From: Moraxellaceae bacterium
Lineage (GTDB): Bacteria > Pseudomonadota > Gammaproteobacteria > Burkholderiales > Rhodocyclaceae
Assembly (NCBI GenBank): GCA_031119205.1
Contig: JAVHYF010000014.1
Span: 1-64,000, forward strand
Direction of reading: 5' to 3'
Length of the DNA: 64,000 nucleotides
A model generated the notes under the pieces. It was not told the origin of the DNA. It did no database searches and saw only the letters and a list, made by a program, of their open reading frames with translations. The first letter of the stretch is position 1; every line of letters starts with the position of its first letter. Below are positions 52,933-61,691 of the stretch, one piece after another. The position numbers and the translations under genes were made by a program.

Positions 52933-54280
52933 CCTGCGCCTGAAGATCCTGCTGGCCTACGTGGTCGGCGTGGTGGTGAGCATCGCGGTGTTCGCCGTGG
53001 CGGCGGTGATGATCCTCGAGAACAGCACCCTGGCTGCCCGCATCGACCTGGATGAACTGGCGGGCGAGCTGGTGAACAACATCCGCTTCGACGACCAGGG
53101 CCGGCCGACGGGTATGGATTTCAGCGACGAAGGCACGGTGTGGATCTCCGACAGCCTGCGTCGCGAAATGGCCTACCGGATCCTCGATGCATCCGGCCAC
53201 GCGGTCGTCATGTCGGAGGCGGGTGCAGCGTTCTGGCTGGACGCGGACAGGCAGCGTCCGCCAGCACCGGGTGGCTTCGAGTTCCTTTACGACGGCGTGA
53301 CCATCTACGGCGCGACCGAGTCCGTGCAGCGCGACGGCCAGCGCTGGTACCTGCAGATCGCCATCAGTGCGCGGATGATGGCGTTGATGCACGGCGCTGC
53401 ATTGCCGCTGGTGGTGGGCGGGGTGGGCGTGTTCAGCGTGGTGCTGTTGCTGGGCTTCGGCGCATGCGCCTACGTGACCCTGCGCTACACGCTGAAGCCC
53501 TTGAGCGACCTGTCGGATGCCGCTGCGGCGATTTCGCCCCGGTCCCTGCACGCAAGGCTGGGAGCGGACTCGATCCCGTCCGAGATCGCGCCGCTGGTCG
53601 ACAGTTTCAACCGGGCGCTGGAGCGCCTGGAGAACGGCTATCGCGTGCAGCAGGAGTTCCTGGGTAACGCGGCGCATGAGCTCAAGACGCCGCTGGCGCT
53701 GATCCGCGCGCAGATCGAACTGCGCGAAGACGATGAAGATCGCGCTGGGGACCGTGAAGCGCTGCTGCGCGATGTCAGCTACATGTCGCGCCAGGTCCAG
53801 CAGTTGCTGCTGCTGGCCGAGGTGAGCGAAGTGCAGAACTACGTCATCGAAGAGGTGCAGGTGGACGCGCTGGTGCAGGAGGTGCTGGTCTACCTGCAGC
53901 GCATGGCGGATGCGGCCGGCGTGCATGTGGCGGTGCAGGTGTCGCCCGCGCAGGCCGGGTTGCGCTGGCAGGCGGATCGCGGCGCCTTGTTCACCCTGCT
54001 CAAGAACCTGCTGGAGAACGCGATCCAGCATGCGCCACGCGGCAGTTCCGTCAGCGTGGAGATCGAGCCGGACTGCCTGCGCGTGCGGGATCGTGGGCCG
54101 GGAGTGACGGCCGCGCAACTTCCCCTGTTGTTCGAGCGCTTCTGGCGCGCGGCAGAACGGCGCGACCACGGTGCCGGGCTGGGGCTGTCCATCTGTCGTG
54201 AGATCGCGCTGGCGCACGAGTGGACGCTGAGCGCCGAACAGGTGGAGCCGGGCTTGCGCTTCAACCTGTGCCGCCACTGA
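52886..54280 (+). CDS. Sensor histidine kinase
   Basis: 464 residues from ATG 52886, with AGGGGA seven bases upstream; it overlaps the regulator gene by 47 nt. TM1 about 20-44, a periplasmic sensor of ~125 residues, TM2 about 171-197, HAMP-like 198-251. His264 (NAAHELKTPL) is the phosphorylated residue. ATPase boxes: NLLENAIQHA (N), VRDRGPGV (G1), FERFW (F), GAGLGLSIC (G2). Signal unknown; efflux substrates or envelope stress are plausible. Confidence 0.93.
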   Translation: MHFGKMRSVKTVWRNSLRLKILLAYVVGVVVSIAVFAVAAVMILENSTLAARIDLDELAGELVNNIRFDDQGRPTGMDFSDEGTVWISDSLRREMAYRILDASGHAVVMSEAGAAFWLDADRQRPPAPGGFEFLYDGVTIYGATESVQRDGQRWYLQIAISARMMALMHGAALPLVVGGVGVFSVVLLLGFGACAYVTLRYTLKPLSDLSDAAAAISPRSLHARLGADSIPSEIAPLVDSFNRALERLENGYRVQQEFLGNAAHELKTPLALIRAQIELREDDEDRAGDREALLRDVSYMSRQVQQLLLLAEVSEVQNYVIEEVQVDALVQEVLVYLQRMADAAGVHVAVQVSPAQAGLRWQADRGALFTLLKNLLENAIQHAPRGSSVSVEIEPDCLRVRDRGPGVTAAQLPLLFERFWRAAERRDHGAGLGLSICREIALAHEWTLSAEQVEPGLRFNLCRH

Positions 54281-54287
54281 GTGCTGC

Positions 54288-54314
54288 AAAAAAAAGAGGG
54301 GCCCGAAGGCCCCT
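54288..54314 (-). terminator. Rho-independent terminator of the amidohydrolase gene
   Basis: Read on the minus strand: AGGGGCC-TTCG-GGCCCCT then a run of T after one C. It lies 55 nt past the amidohydrolase stop; it also separates the converging kinase gene. Confidence 0.85.
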
Positions 54315-54368
54315 GAACGAGCGGCATGAAAACTCAGGCCGATGAACGCGGTGTCGTGACGCCCTGGC

Positions 54369-55907
54369 TCAGGCAGTTGTCCTGGCCGTGGTGGGCGCGC
54401 CCTTGAGCTTCTGCTCCACCACCGTGTCCTTGAAGAAATCGGCATTGGCTTCGGTGTAGAGGCGGTAGGGGTTCTCGAAGACGTAGGCCTTGAAGTTGGC
54501 TTCGGTGATGAGGCCGTCCTCTACCAGTGCGTGGGCTTCGGCCAGTGCATGGGTCAGGTCGGGCACGTCCCAGTGGCCGACGTCCGACGAGTAGATCGCA
54601 TTGATGTTCACGCCCAGCGGATTGGCCTTGGTGTTGAAGGCGTGCGCGATGGTGCGGTCGTCGGATTCGGAGCCGAAGAAGAAGTTGTCCACCCAGCGTG
54701 ACTTGATGTCTTCCACGCTCTGCACACCGGAGGCGGCGAAGTCTTCCAGCTCTTCGTCCTTAGGGCGGCGCGCGTCGCTGGTGTAGCCCTTGCCCAGAGT
54801 GTCGCGGATCAGCGCTTCGCCTTCGATATCGCGGTCCTTCACCAGGTCGGCGCCATATTCCTTGAACAGCGCGGTGAGCTGTGCGCGGTCGGTGGCGCGC
54901 GGGTCGTAGTTCTCCAGGCCCTTGCGGCTGCGCTTCTCGAAGCGGTCGGCAAGGTGGATGTACACACGAGCGCCCCAGTCGGCACCGCCTTCCAGGAAGC
55001 CGGCGCGCAGCTTGGGGAAGCGCTTCGTCACGCCGCCGAAGAACAGCGCCTTGGCGAAGGCCTCGGTGCCATCGGCGAAGTGGCCGATGTGGTTGTTCAT
55101 GTAGTTGGAGATGGAGCTGCGACCGGTCCAGCCCTGGCTGCCGTAGTGGGTGAGGATGGGCACGCCCAGCTCCACCACGCGCGCCCAGAAGGGGTCGTAG
55201 TCGTACTCGCTGTCCAGGCCCAGGAAGTCCTGGTAGGAAATGTACTTGCGCAGTTCCGGATGCTGGTCGAGCGGGAATTTCTCCGCCAGCGCCTTGATGG
55301 GGCGGCTGACGCTGCCGGCGATGTTGATCGCCTTCAGGCCCAGCGTGTTGATCGCGAAGTCCAGCTCGGCGAGGCCTTCTTCCGGCGTGTGGAGGGGGAT
55401 ACCGGCGACAGGCGTCAGGTGCGCGCTGTGCTTGCGCCACAGGTCAGCGTGGTAGTGGTTGATGGCGCGGGACAGCGCCGTGCGTGAATCCTTGTCGCGC
55501 ACGCCCAGCGGGGCCAGCACGTTGTTCGGGAACAGCACGGAGTAGTCGGAGCCCTGTTCGGCCTGACGCTCGGCGAACAGCTCGGGCAGGTGGTAGGTGG
55601 CGACGTCCAGCGTGTTCTTGGTGACACGCGCCCACCAGGGCGAGCGGATGGTGCGGTAGTACTGGCGCTCCTCCGGCGTCTGCTCGTACCAGTTCTTGCC
55701 GTTGGAGATGCCGCCGCGCGCGGTGCGGTCCGCGCTGGCCTTGCGCAGGTGGTCGACGAGATGCACGCCGCCGTAGTTGGACACGTAGTCCTCCAGGTCC
55801 GGCGTGTAGTCATTGACGTGTACGTCGGTGTCGATGACCGGGTAGTCGAGTTGCTGCTTCACTGCGGCGGACGGCGACAGCTGCAGGCGCGAGAGGCGAT
55901 CGTTCAT
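54369..55907 (-). CDS. Amidohydrolase-2 family metal-dependent hydrolase
   Basis: 512 residues from ATG 55907 (MNDRLSRLQL), with GGAG ten bases upstream. The open frame continues far upstream through the antisense of the MFS gene, but that is not coding. PVIDTDVHVNDY gives the first metal motif; ILTHYGSQG and GADWGARVYIHLADRF are later active-site strands. Members are decarboxylases or hydrolases of aromatic and amide substrates. A strong sigma-54 site upstream links it to the organosulfur genes. Ends at a good terminator; monocistronic. Confidence 0.87.
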   Translation of the reverse strand: MNDRLSRLQLSPSAAVKQQLDYPVIDTDVHVNDYTPDLEDYVSNYGGVHLVDHLRKASADRTARGGISNGKNWYEQTPEERQYYRTIRSPWWARVTKNTLDVATYHLPELFAERQAEQGSDYSVLFPNNVLAPLGVRDKDSRTALSRAINHYHADLWRKHSAHLTPVAGIPLHTPEEGLAELDFAINTLGLKAINIAGSVSRPIKALAEKFPLDQHPELRKYISYQDFLGLDSEYDYDPFWARVVELGVPILTHYGSQGWTGRSSISNYMNNHIGHFADGTEAFAKALFFGGVTKRFPKLRAGFLEGGADWGARVYIHLADRFEKRSRKGLENYDPRATDRAQLTALFKEYGADLVKDRDIEGEALIRDTLGKGYTSDARRPKDEELEDFAASGVQSVEDIKSRWVDNFFFGSESDDRTIAHAFNTKANPLGVNINAIYSSDVGHWDVPDLTHALAEAHALVEDGLITEANFKAYVFENPYRLYTEANADFFKDTVVEQKLKGAPTTARTTA

Positions 55908-56025
55908 GTTGGCGAAGCTCCGTTGCAAGGGTTGGGTGCGGACGGCAGCGGCGCGGTGGCGGACGTCGTGGTGAGGTCCATGTCCATGGAATGTGCGCCT
56001 TGCTGGGTTCTGCACGGCTTGTTTC

Positions 56026-56040
56026 GCAACCCTCGTGCCA
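56026..56040 (-). promoter_or_regulatory. Sigma-54 promoter of the amidohydrolase gene
   Basis: Minus strand TGGCACGAGGGTTGC, followed by G, matches the -24/-12 consensus at every conserved position with exact spacing. This is the best such site in the window. The leader would be about 107 nt. Confidence 0.75.
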
Positions 56041-56191
56041 CTTTGTCGCGATCCGCCGGAATCGCCCTGTTTACGTGGCTTGCGGAGAGTCTGTGTTGTC
56101 CGTGTGCCAGCCCAGACTTGCGCGGATGCCAGCACCCTGGAGGCCGCGGTGTTGGCATTGCCACACGGCGTTTTGACTGCCGCTGCGCTTG

Positions 56192-57403
56192 CTACGCTGC
56201 CTCGCTGGCGCCGCGGGTCGCCAGCAGTTTCTGCAGTGCCGCCACGAACAGCACGGCTGCTGCCGCGCCACACACGAGGAACACCGTGCGCAGACCGATG
56301 ACCTGGCCCAGTGCGCCGCCGGCGAGACTGCCGAAGAAGGTGCCGGCCGGCCCGGCCAGCGAGTTCAGCGCCGCCACCTTGCCGCGTCCCAGCTGTGCGC
56401 CGATGCGCGCGAAGCGGGTCAGGTTCATGATCTGGATGCCCCCCAGACCGAGGCCCAGCAGCAGGGCCGCGATCAGCAACAGTGGCCGTTGCTGCGTGCT
56501 GCCCAGCAGGCCCAGCGACACCGCCACCAATGCGAAGCTCGCCGGGTAGGCGCGGGCATGGCCCAGCCGCGAGACGAGCCCGCCGAGCAGGAACAGCGCG
56601 ATGATGAAGCTGATGCCCTGCGCAGTGATCAGTTGGGTGGCCTCTGCGGTGCTCATGCCCAGCGTCTGGATGGCGATCGCCACGATGAAGAACACGTAGA
56701 AGCCGTTGATGCCCTGGCCACAGGCCTCCAGCAGGCAGGCGCTGCGCAGCTCCGGCTCGTAGCGGAGCAGGCGCAGTTGCGTCAGCAGTTCGGAAAAGCT
56801 GAGACGCCGGCGTTGCTCCGGGCGCGGGGTATAGCCGCGGAACACGATGGGCGACACGAAGATGGTGAGGAAGAACAGCGCGGCGATCAGCCAGTAGGTG
56901 CCGGTGTAACCGACACCGCGTACCGCTGTCGCGGCCAGCACGGGGCCGAGCAGGAACATGCCGATCATGTGGGTGCCGCGATACCAGCCGGCCTTGCTCT
57001 CGCCCACGGCCTCCAGTTGCGACATGAACACGGCATTCAGCGACACGAAGCGCATCGGCATGAAGAAGCTGATCGCCGCGGTGCACGCCAGCAGGAAGGC
57101 GGTGGACGCCACGAGCGGCAGCAGGATGTAGGTGGTGCCCGCCAGCAAGGTGCCGATGACGAAGAGCCGCGCCGGCCCCCAGTTGTCGACCAGGATGCCG
57201 ATCGGGATGCTCACGAACAGGATGCCGACCATCTGCGCGGCAGCGATCAGGCCCAGCAGGCTTTCGTTGGCGCCGAGGTTCACCGCGTACAGCGAAGTCG
57301 CCACCTTGGCGATGCCGACGCTGGTGCCCATTAGCGAGGACAGGATGGCGAAGAGGATGAGGAAGCGGTGGCGTTCGGCGAAGCCGGAGAGTGCAGTGCG
57401 CAT
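56192..57403 (-). CDS. MFS permease
   Basis: 403 residues, 12 predicted membrane spans. The motif-A-like loop between TM2 and TM3 reads IPIGILVDNWGPARLF; a central hydrophilic loop near 190-215 separates the halves. It stands upstream of the amidohydrolase in the same direction, 284 nt away, so uptake of the amidohydrolase substrate is possible. No specific MFS subfamily recognised. Confidence 0.87.
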   Translation of the reverse strand: MRTALSGFAERHRFLILFAILSSLMGTSVGIAKVATSLYAVNLGANESLLGLIAAAQMVGILFVSIPIGILVDNWGPARLFVIGTLLAGTTYILLPLVASTAFLLACTAAISFFMPMRFVSLNAVFMSQLEAVGESKAGWYRGTHMIGMFLLGPVLAATAVRGVGYTGTYWLIAALFFLTIFVSPIVFRGYTPRPEQRRRLSFSELLTQLRLLRYEPELRSACLLEACGQGINGFYVFFIVAIAIQTLGMSTAEATQLITAQGISFIIALFLLGGLVSRLGHARAYPASFALVAVSLGLLGSTQQRPLLLIAALLLGLGLGGIQIMNLTRFARIGAQLGRGKVAALNSLAGPAGTFFGSLAGGALGQVIGLRTVFLVCGAAAAVLFVAALQKLLATRGASEAA

Positions 57404-57598
57404 GAAGGTCGGAGTGGTGCTGCGTCGGGAAGTGGCTCGTCACGCAGGTTTCAGGCCATGCCGCGGTCTGCCCGTAACCAAGGCGATCCGGGGTGCGCCG
57501 CCACCTGCGGCTGTTGCGCCCGCAACAGGACTGCACGGCCGCTGCATCACTTTGTACAGCGGCGCCGGAACCTGCGCCTTGCGCAGTGTCTACGTTTG

Positions 57599-57628
57599 AT
57601 CAGGCCATCCTGGATCAGGTCATCCTGG
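57599..57628. repeat. Tandem 15-bp repeat
   Basis: ATCAGGCCATCCTGG is followed directly by ATCAGGTCATCCTGG (one mismatch), 32 nt before the DUF72 gene. Possibly part of its promoter region. Confidence 0.6.
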
Positions 57629-57659
57629 TTCTGGCCATCGCCGCCACGGAGCGTCGCCC

Positions 57660-58712
57660 ATGAGTCGTCATGACCACCATGCAGCACCCCGCGATGCCGC
57701 AGCGCTGGCGACCATGCGGCAACACGTGCGGGTGGGGATTTCCGGCTGGAAGTACGAACCCTGGCGGGGCAACTTCTACCCGGAATCCCTGACGCAGAAA
57801 GACGAACTGGCCTACGCCTCGCGGTCGCTGCCGACCATCGAGATCAACAGCACTTTCTACGGATCGAAGAGACCGGAGAACTTCGCGACCTGGTATGCGC
57901 AGACGCCGGATGACTTCGTCCTCAGCGTGAAGGCGCCACAGCGCGTTACTCACCAGCGTCACCTGCAGGATGTCGGGGCGCCGGTAGCACGCTTCCTTGC
58001 CTCCGGCATCTTCGAGCTGAAGGAAAAACTCGGGCCGGTGCTCTGGCAGTTTCCGCCCTGGCTCCGGTTCGACGCCGGGAGTTTCGAGGCCTTTCTGGCC
58101 TGCCTGCCGCACGACGCGAAGTCTGCGCGTGCCTTCGTGACGGAGCACCTGTCCGCGGACAAGGCGGAGGGGCTGATGCCGGACGGGGGCCGTGGCACGC
58201 ACGACGATGGCACACGCAACTACCCGCTGCGTCACGCGGTGGAAGTGCGGCACGAGAGCTTCGCCGATCCCGCGCTGGTGGACATGCTGCGCCGGCATGG
58301 GGTCGCACTGGTCACTGCGGACAGCGGCGGTCGCTGGCCGGAATATGGCGACGTGTGCGCAGACTTCCTGTACCTGCGCCTGCACGGCGACAGCGAGCAG
58401 TACGACAGGCACGCGGAGCAGGTCGTCGACACCTGGGCGGCGCGCATCCTCGCCTGGCACGAAGGCGGCCAGCCGGCGGACGTGCAGCTGCTGGCGCAGG
58501 CAGCTCCGCACGGTAAGGCACGGCGCACCCGCGATGTCTTCTGCTACTTCGACAACACGCTGAAGGAACAGGCTCCGCACAACGCCATGCGCTTGCTGGA
58601 GCGGCTCGGCATTCCGCGTGAGAACGGTTTCCCGCTCCAGGCGAAGCCCGCGGGCAAGGCGCAGGCTTCGCGGTCGAAGAAGGCAGGCCGATCGGCGGAC
58701 ACCACCGACTAG
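57660..58712 (+). CDS. DUF72 domain protein
   Basis: 350 residues, TIM-barrel-like DUF72 family, function unestablished. Landmarks: VRVGISGWKYEPWRGNFYP, IEINSTFYGS, FVLSVKAPQRVTH, LGPVLWQFPPW, and late FLYLRLHGDSEQY and FCYFDNT. A basic Lys/Arg/Ser tail ends the protein. Its stop overlaps the converging HAD gene's stop in a shared CTAG. Confidence 0.88.
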   Translation: MSRHDHHAAPRDAAALATMRQHVRVGISGWKYEPWRGNFYPESLTQKDELAYASRSLPTIEINSTFYGSKRPENFATWYAQTPDDFVLSVKAPQRVTHQRHLQDVGAPVARFLASGIFELKEKLGPVLWQFPPWLRFDAGSFEAFLACLPHDAKSARAFVTEHLSADKAEGLMPDGGRGTHDDGTRNYPLRHAVEVRHESFADPALVDMLRRHGVALVTADSGGRWPEYGDVCADFLYLRLHGDSEQYDRHAEQVVDTWAARILAWHEGGQPADVQLLAQAAPHGKARRTRDVFCYFDNTLKEQAPHNAMRLLERLGIPRENGFPLQAKPAGKAQASRSKKAGRSADTTD

Positions 58713-59422
58713 GCTTCGATCAGCGGGTCGTGCACCACCGGGTTCGGTGTCACGTCGGCGAGATCGTTGGCGAGCATGCGTTCGATGAGTTCGGTGACAC
58801 CGGCGCCGCGCGCGTTCTGCGTGATCAGGTCCACGTTGGCCTTCAGCGAGGGCAGGGCGTTGGCGACCGCCACCGACAGGCCGCAGCGTCGCAGGAAGGC
58901 GTGGTCGTTCTCCGCGTCGCCCACGCCGACCACGTGCTCCGGCGGGATGTCCAGCTCCTGCAGCACCGCAGCCAGCCCGGTCGCCTTGGTGACGTTGGCG
59001 GGCAGGGCCATCACCGCGCCCTTGTTGAAGATCACGTGCCACTCCATGCCGAGGTCGCGTATCGCGGCCAGCACCGCGTGTTCGTTCGGTTCGAAGGTGG
59101 CGACGATGCAATGTCCCACCGACACGCCGACGTTCTGCCGCGCCAGCATGTCCAGGAAGGCCTGCGGTGGCGCGGCGGCGAGGCCGCGCGTGGACTGCGT
59201 GGAGGGCGTGTACACCACAGCGCCGTTCTCCGCCACGATGTGATCGAACAGCTCGAAGTGGTTGAAGATCAGTGCGAGGTCGCGCAGTTCGCGGCCGGTC
59301 ACCATGACCAGGCGGCGGCCGGAGGCGCGCAGGCGGCGCAGCGCGTCCAGCGTGATCTCGTCGACGGCGCCGTCCTTGGCCAGGGTGCCGTCATAGTCGG
59401 TGGCGAGTACCTTGTACTTCAT
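58709..59422 (-). CDS. HAD-superfamily (Cof-type) phosphatase
   Basis: 237 residues from ATG 59422 (AAGGAGGAAAGC site). DYDGTLAKDG is motif I, VTGRE motif II, the Lys is in NVTKATGL and GVGDAENDHAFL is motif IV. It has the Cof-type cap domain. Substrate probably a sugar phosphate. It follows a ROK-family gene by 46 nt on the same strand, so the pair may act on one sugar pathway. Confidence 0.9.
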   Translation of the reverse strand: MKYKVLATDYDGTLAKDGAVDEITLDALRRLRASGRRLVMVTGRELRDLALIFNHFELFDHIVAENGAVVYTPSTQSTRGLAAAPPQAFLDMLARQNVGVSVGHCIVATFEPNEHAVLAAIRDLGMEWHVIFNKGAVMALPANVTKATGLAAVLQELDIPPEHVVGVGDAENDHAFLRRCGLSVAVANALPSLKANVDLITQNARGAGVTELIERMLANDLADVTPNPVVHDPLIEA

Positions 59423-59468
59423 TGCTTTCCTCCTTGCGGGAGTGCGTGAATGGCGGAAGCCTGCGCCG

Positions 59469-60167
59469 TCAGAGCACCGACCACATGCGCGTGGTGTCGC
59501 CTTCGTGATGCTGGACACCGTCCTCCCACAGACGCACGCCACCGAGGAAGGCATCCTCGTTGCCACCGCGTTGCGCGCCCTCGGGCAGCGGGTCCACCTG
59601 CTCGGCATTGCCGCCGCCGAGCAGCACGTAATCCGCCGACAGCGCATTGCGCAGGCGCAGCGTGGCCTCGGTCAGCGTCTCCATCCAGGCGTCCTTGCCG
59701 TAGCGTTCCAGGCCCTCACGGCCCAGCCGTTCCCACAGCATCTGCTTGCGGTTGTAGGGCAGGCCACCGAGCTCCAGTGGCACCACGAACGAGCTGGTGA
59801 CCAGCGCTGAGCCCAGGCCGGTACCCAGGCCGAGGAACAGCATCTTGCCGCCGGCGTAGCCGCCGAGTGCCTGCAGGATGGCGTCGTTCACCATCAGCAT
59901 CGGGCGCTGCAGGGCGGCCTCGAAATCGAAGCCGACCCAGCCGTCGCCAAGGTTGCCGGGCTCCTCGGTCGGGCCGGTGGGACCGACCCTACCGGGATAG
60001 CCGATGGATACCACGTCATAGGACCAGCCTTCGGTGTGCGCCCGCACCTGCCGGATGAATTCGTCCGGCATGAGCCCGGGCCCGGAGTCGAAGCGGTTCG
60101 TGTCGTGGGTGCTGGACAGGAACAGCTTGACCGAGCTGCCGCCGATGTCTATGACCAGAACATCCAT
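59469..60167 (-). CDS. ROK-family sugar kinase (glucokinase-like)
   Basis: 232 residues. The ATP-binding phosphate-1 motif DIGGSSVKLFLSST opens the protein; MVNDAILQALGG carries the catalytic Asp and LGLGTGLGSALV is phosphate-2. The ROK zinc-binding Cys cluster is absent. Resembles polyphosphate/ATP glucokinases. Directly upstream of the HAD phosphatase. Confidence 0.85.
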   Translation of the reverse strand: MDVLVIDIGGSSVKLFLSSTHDTNRFDSGPGLMPDEFIRQVRAHTEGWSYDVVSIGYPGRVGPTGPTEEPGNLGDGWVGFDFEAALQRPMLMVNDAILQALGGYAGGKMLFLGLGTGLGSALVTSSFVVPLELGGLPYNRKQMLWERLGREGLERYGKDAWMETLTEATLRLRNALSADYVLLGGGNAEQVDPLPEGAQRGGNEDAFLGGVRLWEDGVQHHEGDTTRMWSVL

Positions 60168-60172
60168 GATGG

Positions 60173-60218
60173 GGTGTCAGTGGCTTGGGTTGCGTGGTGT
60201 CAGTGGCTTGGGTTGCGT
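60173..60218. repeat. Two perfect 23-bp tandem repeats
   Basis: Unit 60173-60195 (begins GGTGTCAGTGGCTTGG) is repeated exactly at 60196-60218; a degraded third copy starts GGTGTCCGTGACG at 60219. The array lies between the host-attachment-protein stop and the ROK start codon, in the leader of the ROK gene. Confidence 0.85.
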
Positions 60219-60244
60219 GGTGTCCGTGACGTGTCGCGTGGCGA

Positions 60245-60691
60245 TCAGTGGCGCGTCGCGTGGCGACGCAGGTAATCCTGGATGTCGCGCTCGTCGAACC
60301 ACGAGATGTCCTTGGCGATCTCCTCTTCCACGAGACTCGACGCGCTCTTGCCGAGGTTCTGGCGGATGAGCCCCAGCAGCTTGGGCGGCGCGAGTACCCA
60401 GAGGTGTTCGTAGCGGCGCTGCTGCGCAGCCTTGTCGAGGTAGTCGCCGACGATCTTGCTGAACACGTCCATCTCGTGCTGCGCGGCGTCCACCGCGGGT
60501 TGCGAGACGTGGGACTGGCCGTCGCGGCTGCCGAAACGGCCGTCGGCATCGGTATTGATTTCGCGGATGTGGGCGCGCCCCTGCTTGTGTTCGAACTCCT
60601 TCACGGTGTGCACCGCACTGATCTTGCGGTCCTCCAGTTCGAAGATGCGGGCGCGGCTCGCGTCTGCGGCAATGACCCAGGTGGTATGCAT
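60245..60691 (-). CDS. Host attachment (Hst_attach) family protein
   Basis: 148 residues from ATG 60691 (AAAGGAGACACC site). TTWVIAADASRARIFE and HLWVLAPPKLLGLIRQNL are typical of this family, which has an RNase H-like/eRF1-like fold; the name stems from plant-associated bacteria and a true attachment role is doubtful. Often near stress genes, as here. Function unknown. Confidence 0.87.
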   Translation of the reverse strand: MHTTWVIAADASRARIFELEDRKISAVHTVKEFEHKQGRAHIREINTDADGRFGSRDGQSHVSQPAVDAAQHEMDVFSKIVGDYLDKAAQQRRYEHLWVLAPPKLLGLIRQNLGKSASSLVEEEIAKDISWFDERDIQDYLRRHATRH

Positions 60692-60962
60692 GGTGTCTCC
60701 TTTCACTGAGCGTCCTCCCTCATGTGTGACTGCACGGTGGAAGCCGGGTTCGACAGCCAGCCGGCAGGCGTTTCCGGATGCGCTGCCACCTTGCAGTGCG
60801 TCGTGAAAACTATGCGCGCGGCGTGCGGCGCCGGGTGTGGGAATCTGCTGACAGTTGCGTGCGCGCTTGTCGCACAGGGGGAGACGAAACGTCCTACCGG
60901 GTTGTCGGCGCACCGGGCGCAGCATGGCGCCACACCCATCCACATCAGCCAGGAGGCCGATC

Positions 60963-61469
60963 ATGGAAGACCATCAAACCCACGAAGAACAGCTCAACAC
61001 ACTGGTGGAGAAGATGCGCAACCACGAGTTCTGCATGCTCACCACGGTGGACGACGAGCGCGGTGTGCTGCGCAGCCGGCCGATGCGCCTGCAGGAAGTC
61101 GAGGACGACGGCACCCTGTGGTTCATGACATCGGACGCCTCGCCGAAGACCGACGAGATCAATCACGAACACCACGTGAATGTCGTCTTCATCGACGAGG
61201 GCGGCGAGAGCTTCATCTCGCTGTCCGGCATCGCCGCCCTGCAGCAGGACCATGCCCGCGTGGAACGCTACTGGCGTGACACCGACGACGCCTGGTTCCC
61301 CAGGGGCGAGAACGATCCGCACGTGGTGCTGATCCGCGTCGAGCTGAATGACGCCGAGTACTGGGAAGGCCCGTCCCGTGTCGTGAAGTTGTATGCCGCC
61401 GCGCGTGCCATCACCTCCGGCAAGCCGGCCTCCGGCTTGGGCGAACACGTCCGCGTCAGCAAGCACTGA
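60963..61469 (+). CDS. General stress protein 26-like PNPOx-fold flavoprotein
   Basis: 168 residues from ATG 60963 (CAGGAGGCCGATC site). Split-barrel flavin-binding fold: CMLTTVDDERGVLRSRPM, then TLWFMTSDASPKTDEI and VNVVFID, and a C-terminal ELNDAEYWEGP. Binds FMN or related cofactor; the family is induced by stress. First of three same-strand genes with a tiny membrane protein and a BrkB-like protein. Confidence 0.9.
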   Translation: MEDHQTHEEQLNTLVEKMRNHEFCMLTTVDDERGVLRSRPMRLQEVEDDGTLWFMTSDASPKTDEINHEHHVNVVFIDEGGESFISLSGIAALQQDHARVERYWRDTDDAWFPRGENDPHVVLIRVELNDAEYWEGPSRVVKLYAAARAITSGKPASGLGEHVRVSKH

Positions 61470-61499
61470 CCTGTTCCGATAGCAATCTGGGAGTCGATC

Positions 61500-61670
61500 A
61501 TGTCCTTCGGCATCTACCTGGTAGGCGTCATCCTCTTCATCGCCGGTGTGGCCTGGGGCCTGTCGGTCGCGGGCGTCCCCGGCGTGTATATCGGGGTGGC
61601 CGCGCTGATCATGCTGGGCCTGGGCATCCTTACCGGCGTTACCCGCACGCGTAGCCGCGACCATTCCTGA
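61500..61670 (+). CDS. 56-residue membrane protein
   Basis: ATG 61500, ribosome site TGGGAGTCGATC. Two hydrophobic helices (about 4-24 and 28-48), GIYLVGVILFIAGVAWGL then GVAALIMLGLGIL, and an Arg-rich tail TRTRSRDHS. No family assigned with certainty. It sits 30 nt after the stress flavoprotein and 21 nt before the BrkB-like gene, so it is part of that operon. Confidence 0.75.
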   Translation: MSFGIYLVGVILFIAGVAWGLSVAGVPGVYIGVAALIMLGLGILTGVTRTRSRDHS

Positions 61671-61691
61671 GCGGCGGGGCGGAGCTCCTCG

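Noticed and set aside
52871-54445. Minus-strand 524-codon ORF
   Set aside because: Antisense to the histidine kinase, whose H, N, G1, F and G2 boxes are all clear.
55908-57536. N-terminal extension of the amidohydrolase, giving a 1055-codon frame
   Set aside because: It reads the MFS gene in another frame and passes through the sigma-54 promoter; the family start fits ATG 55907.
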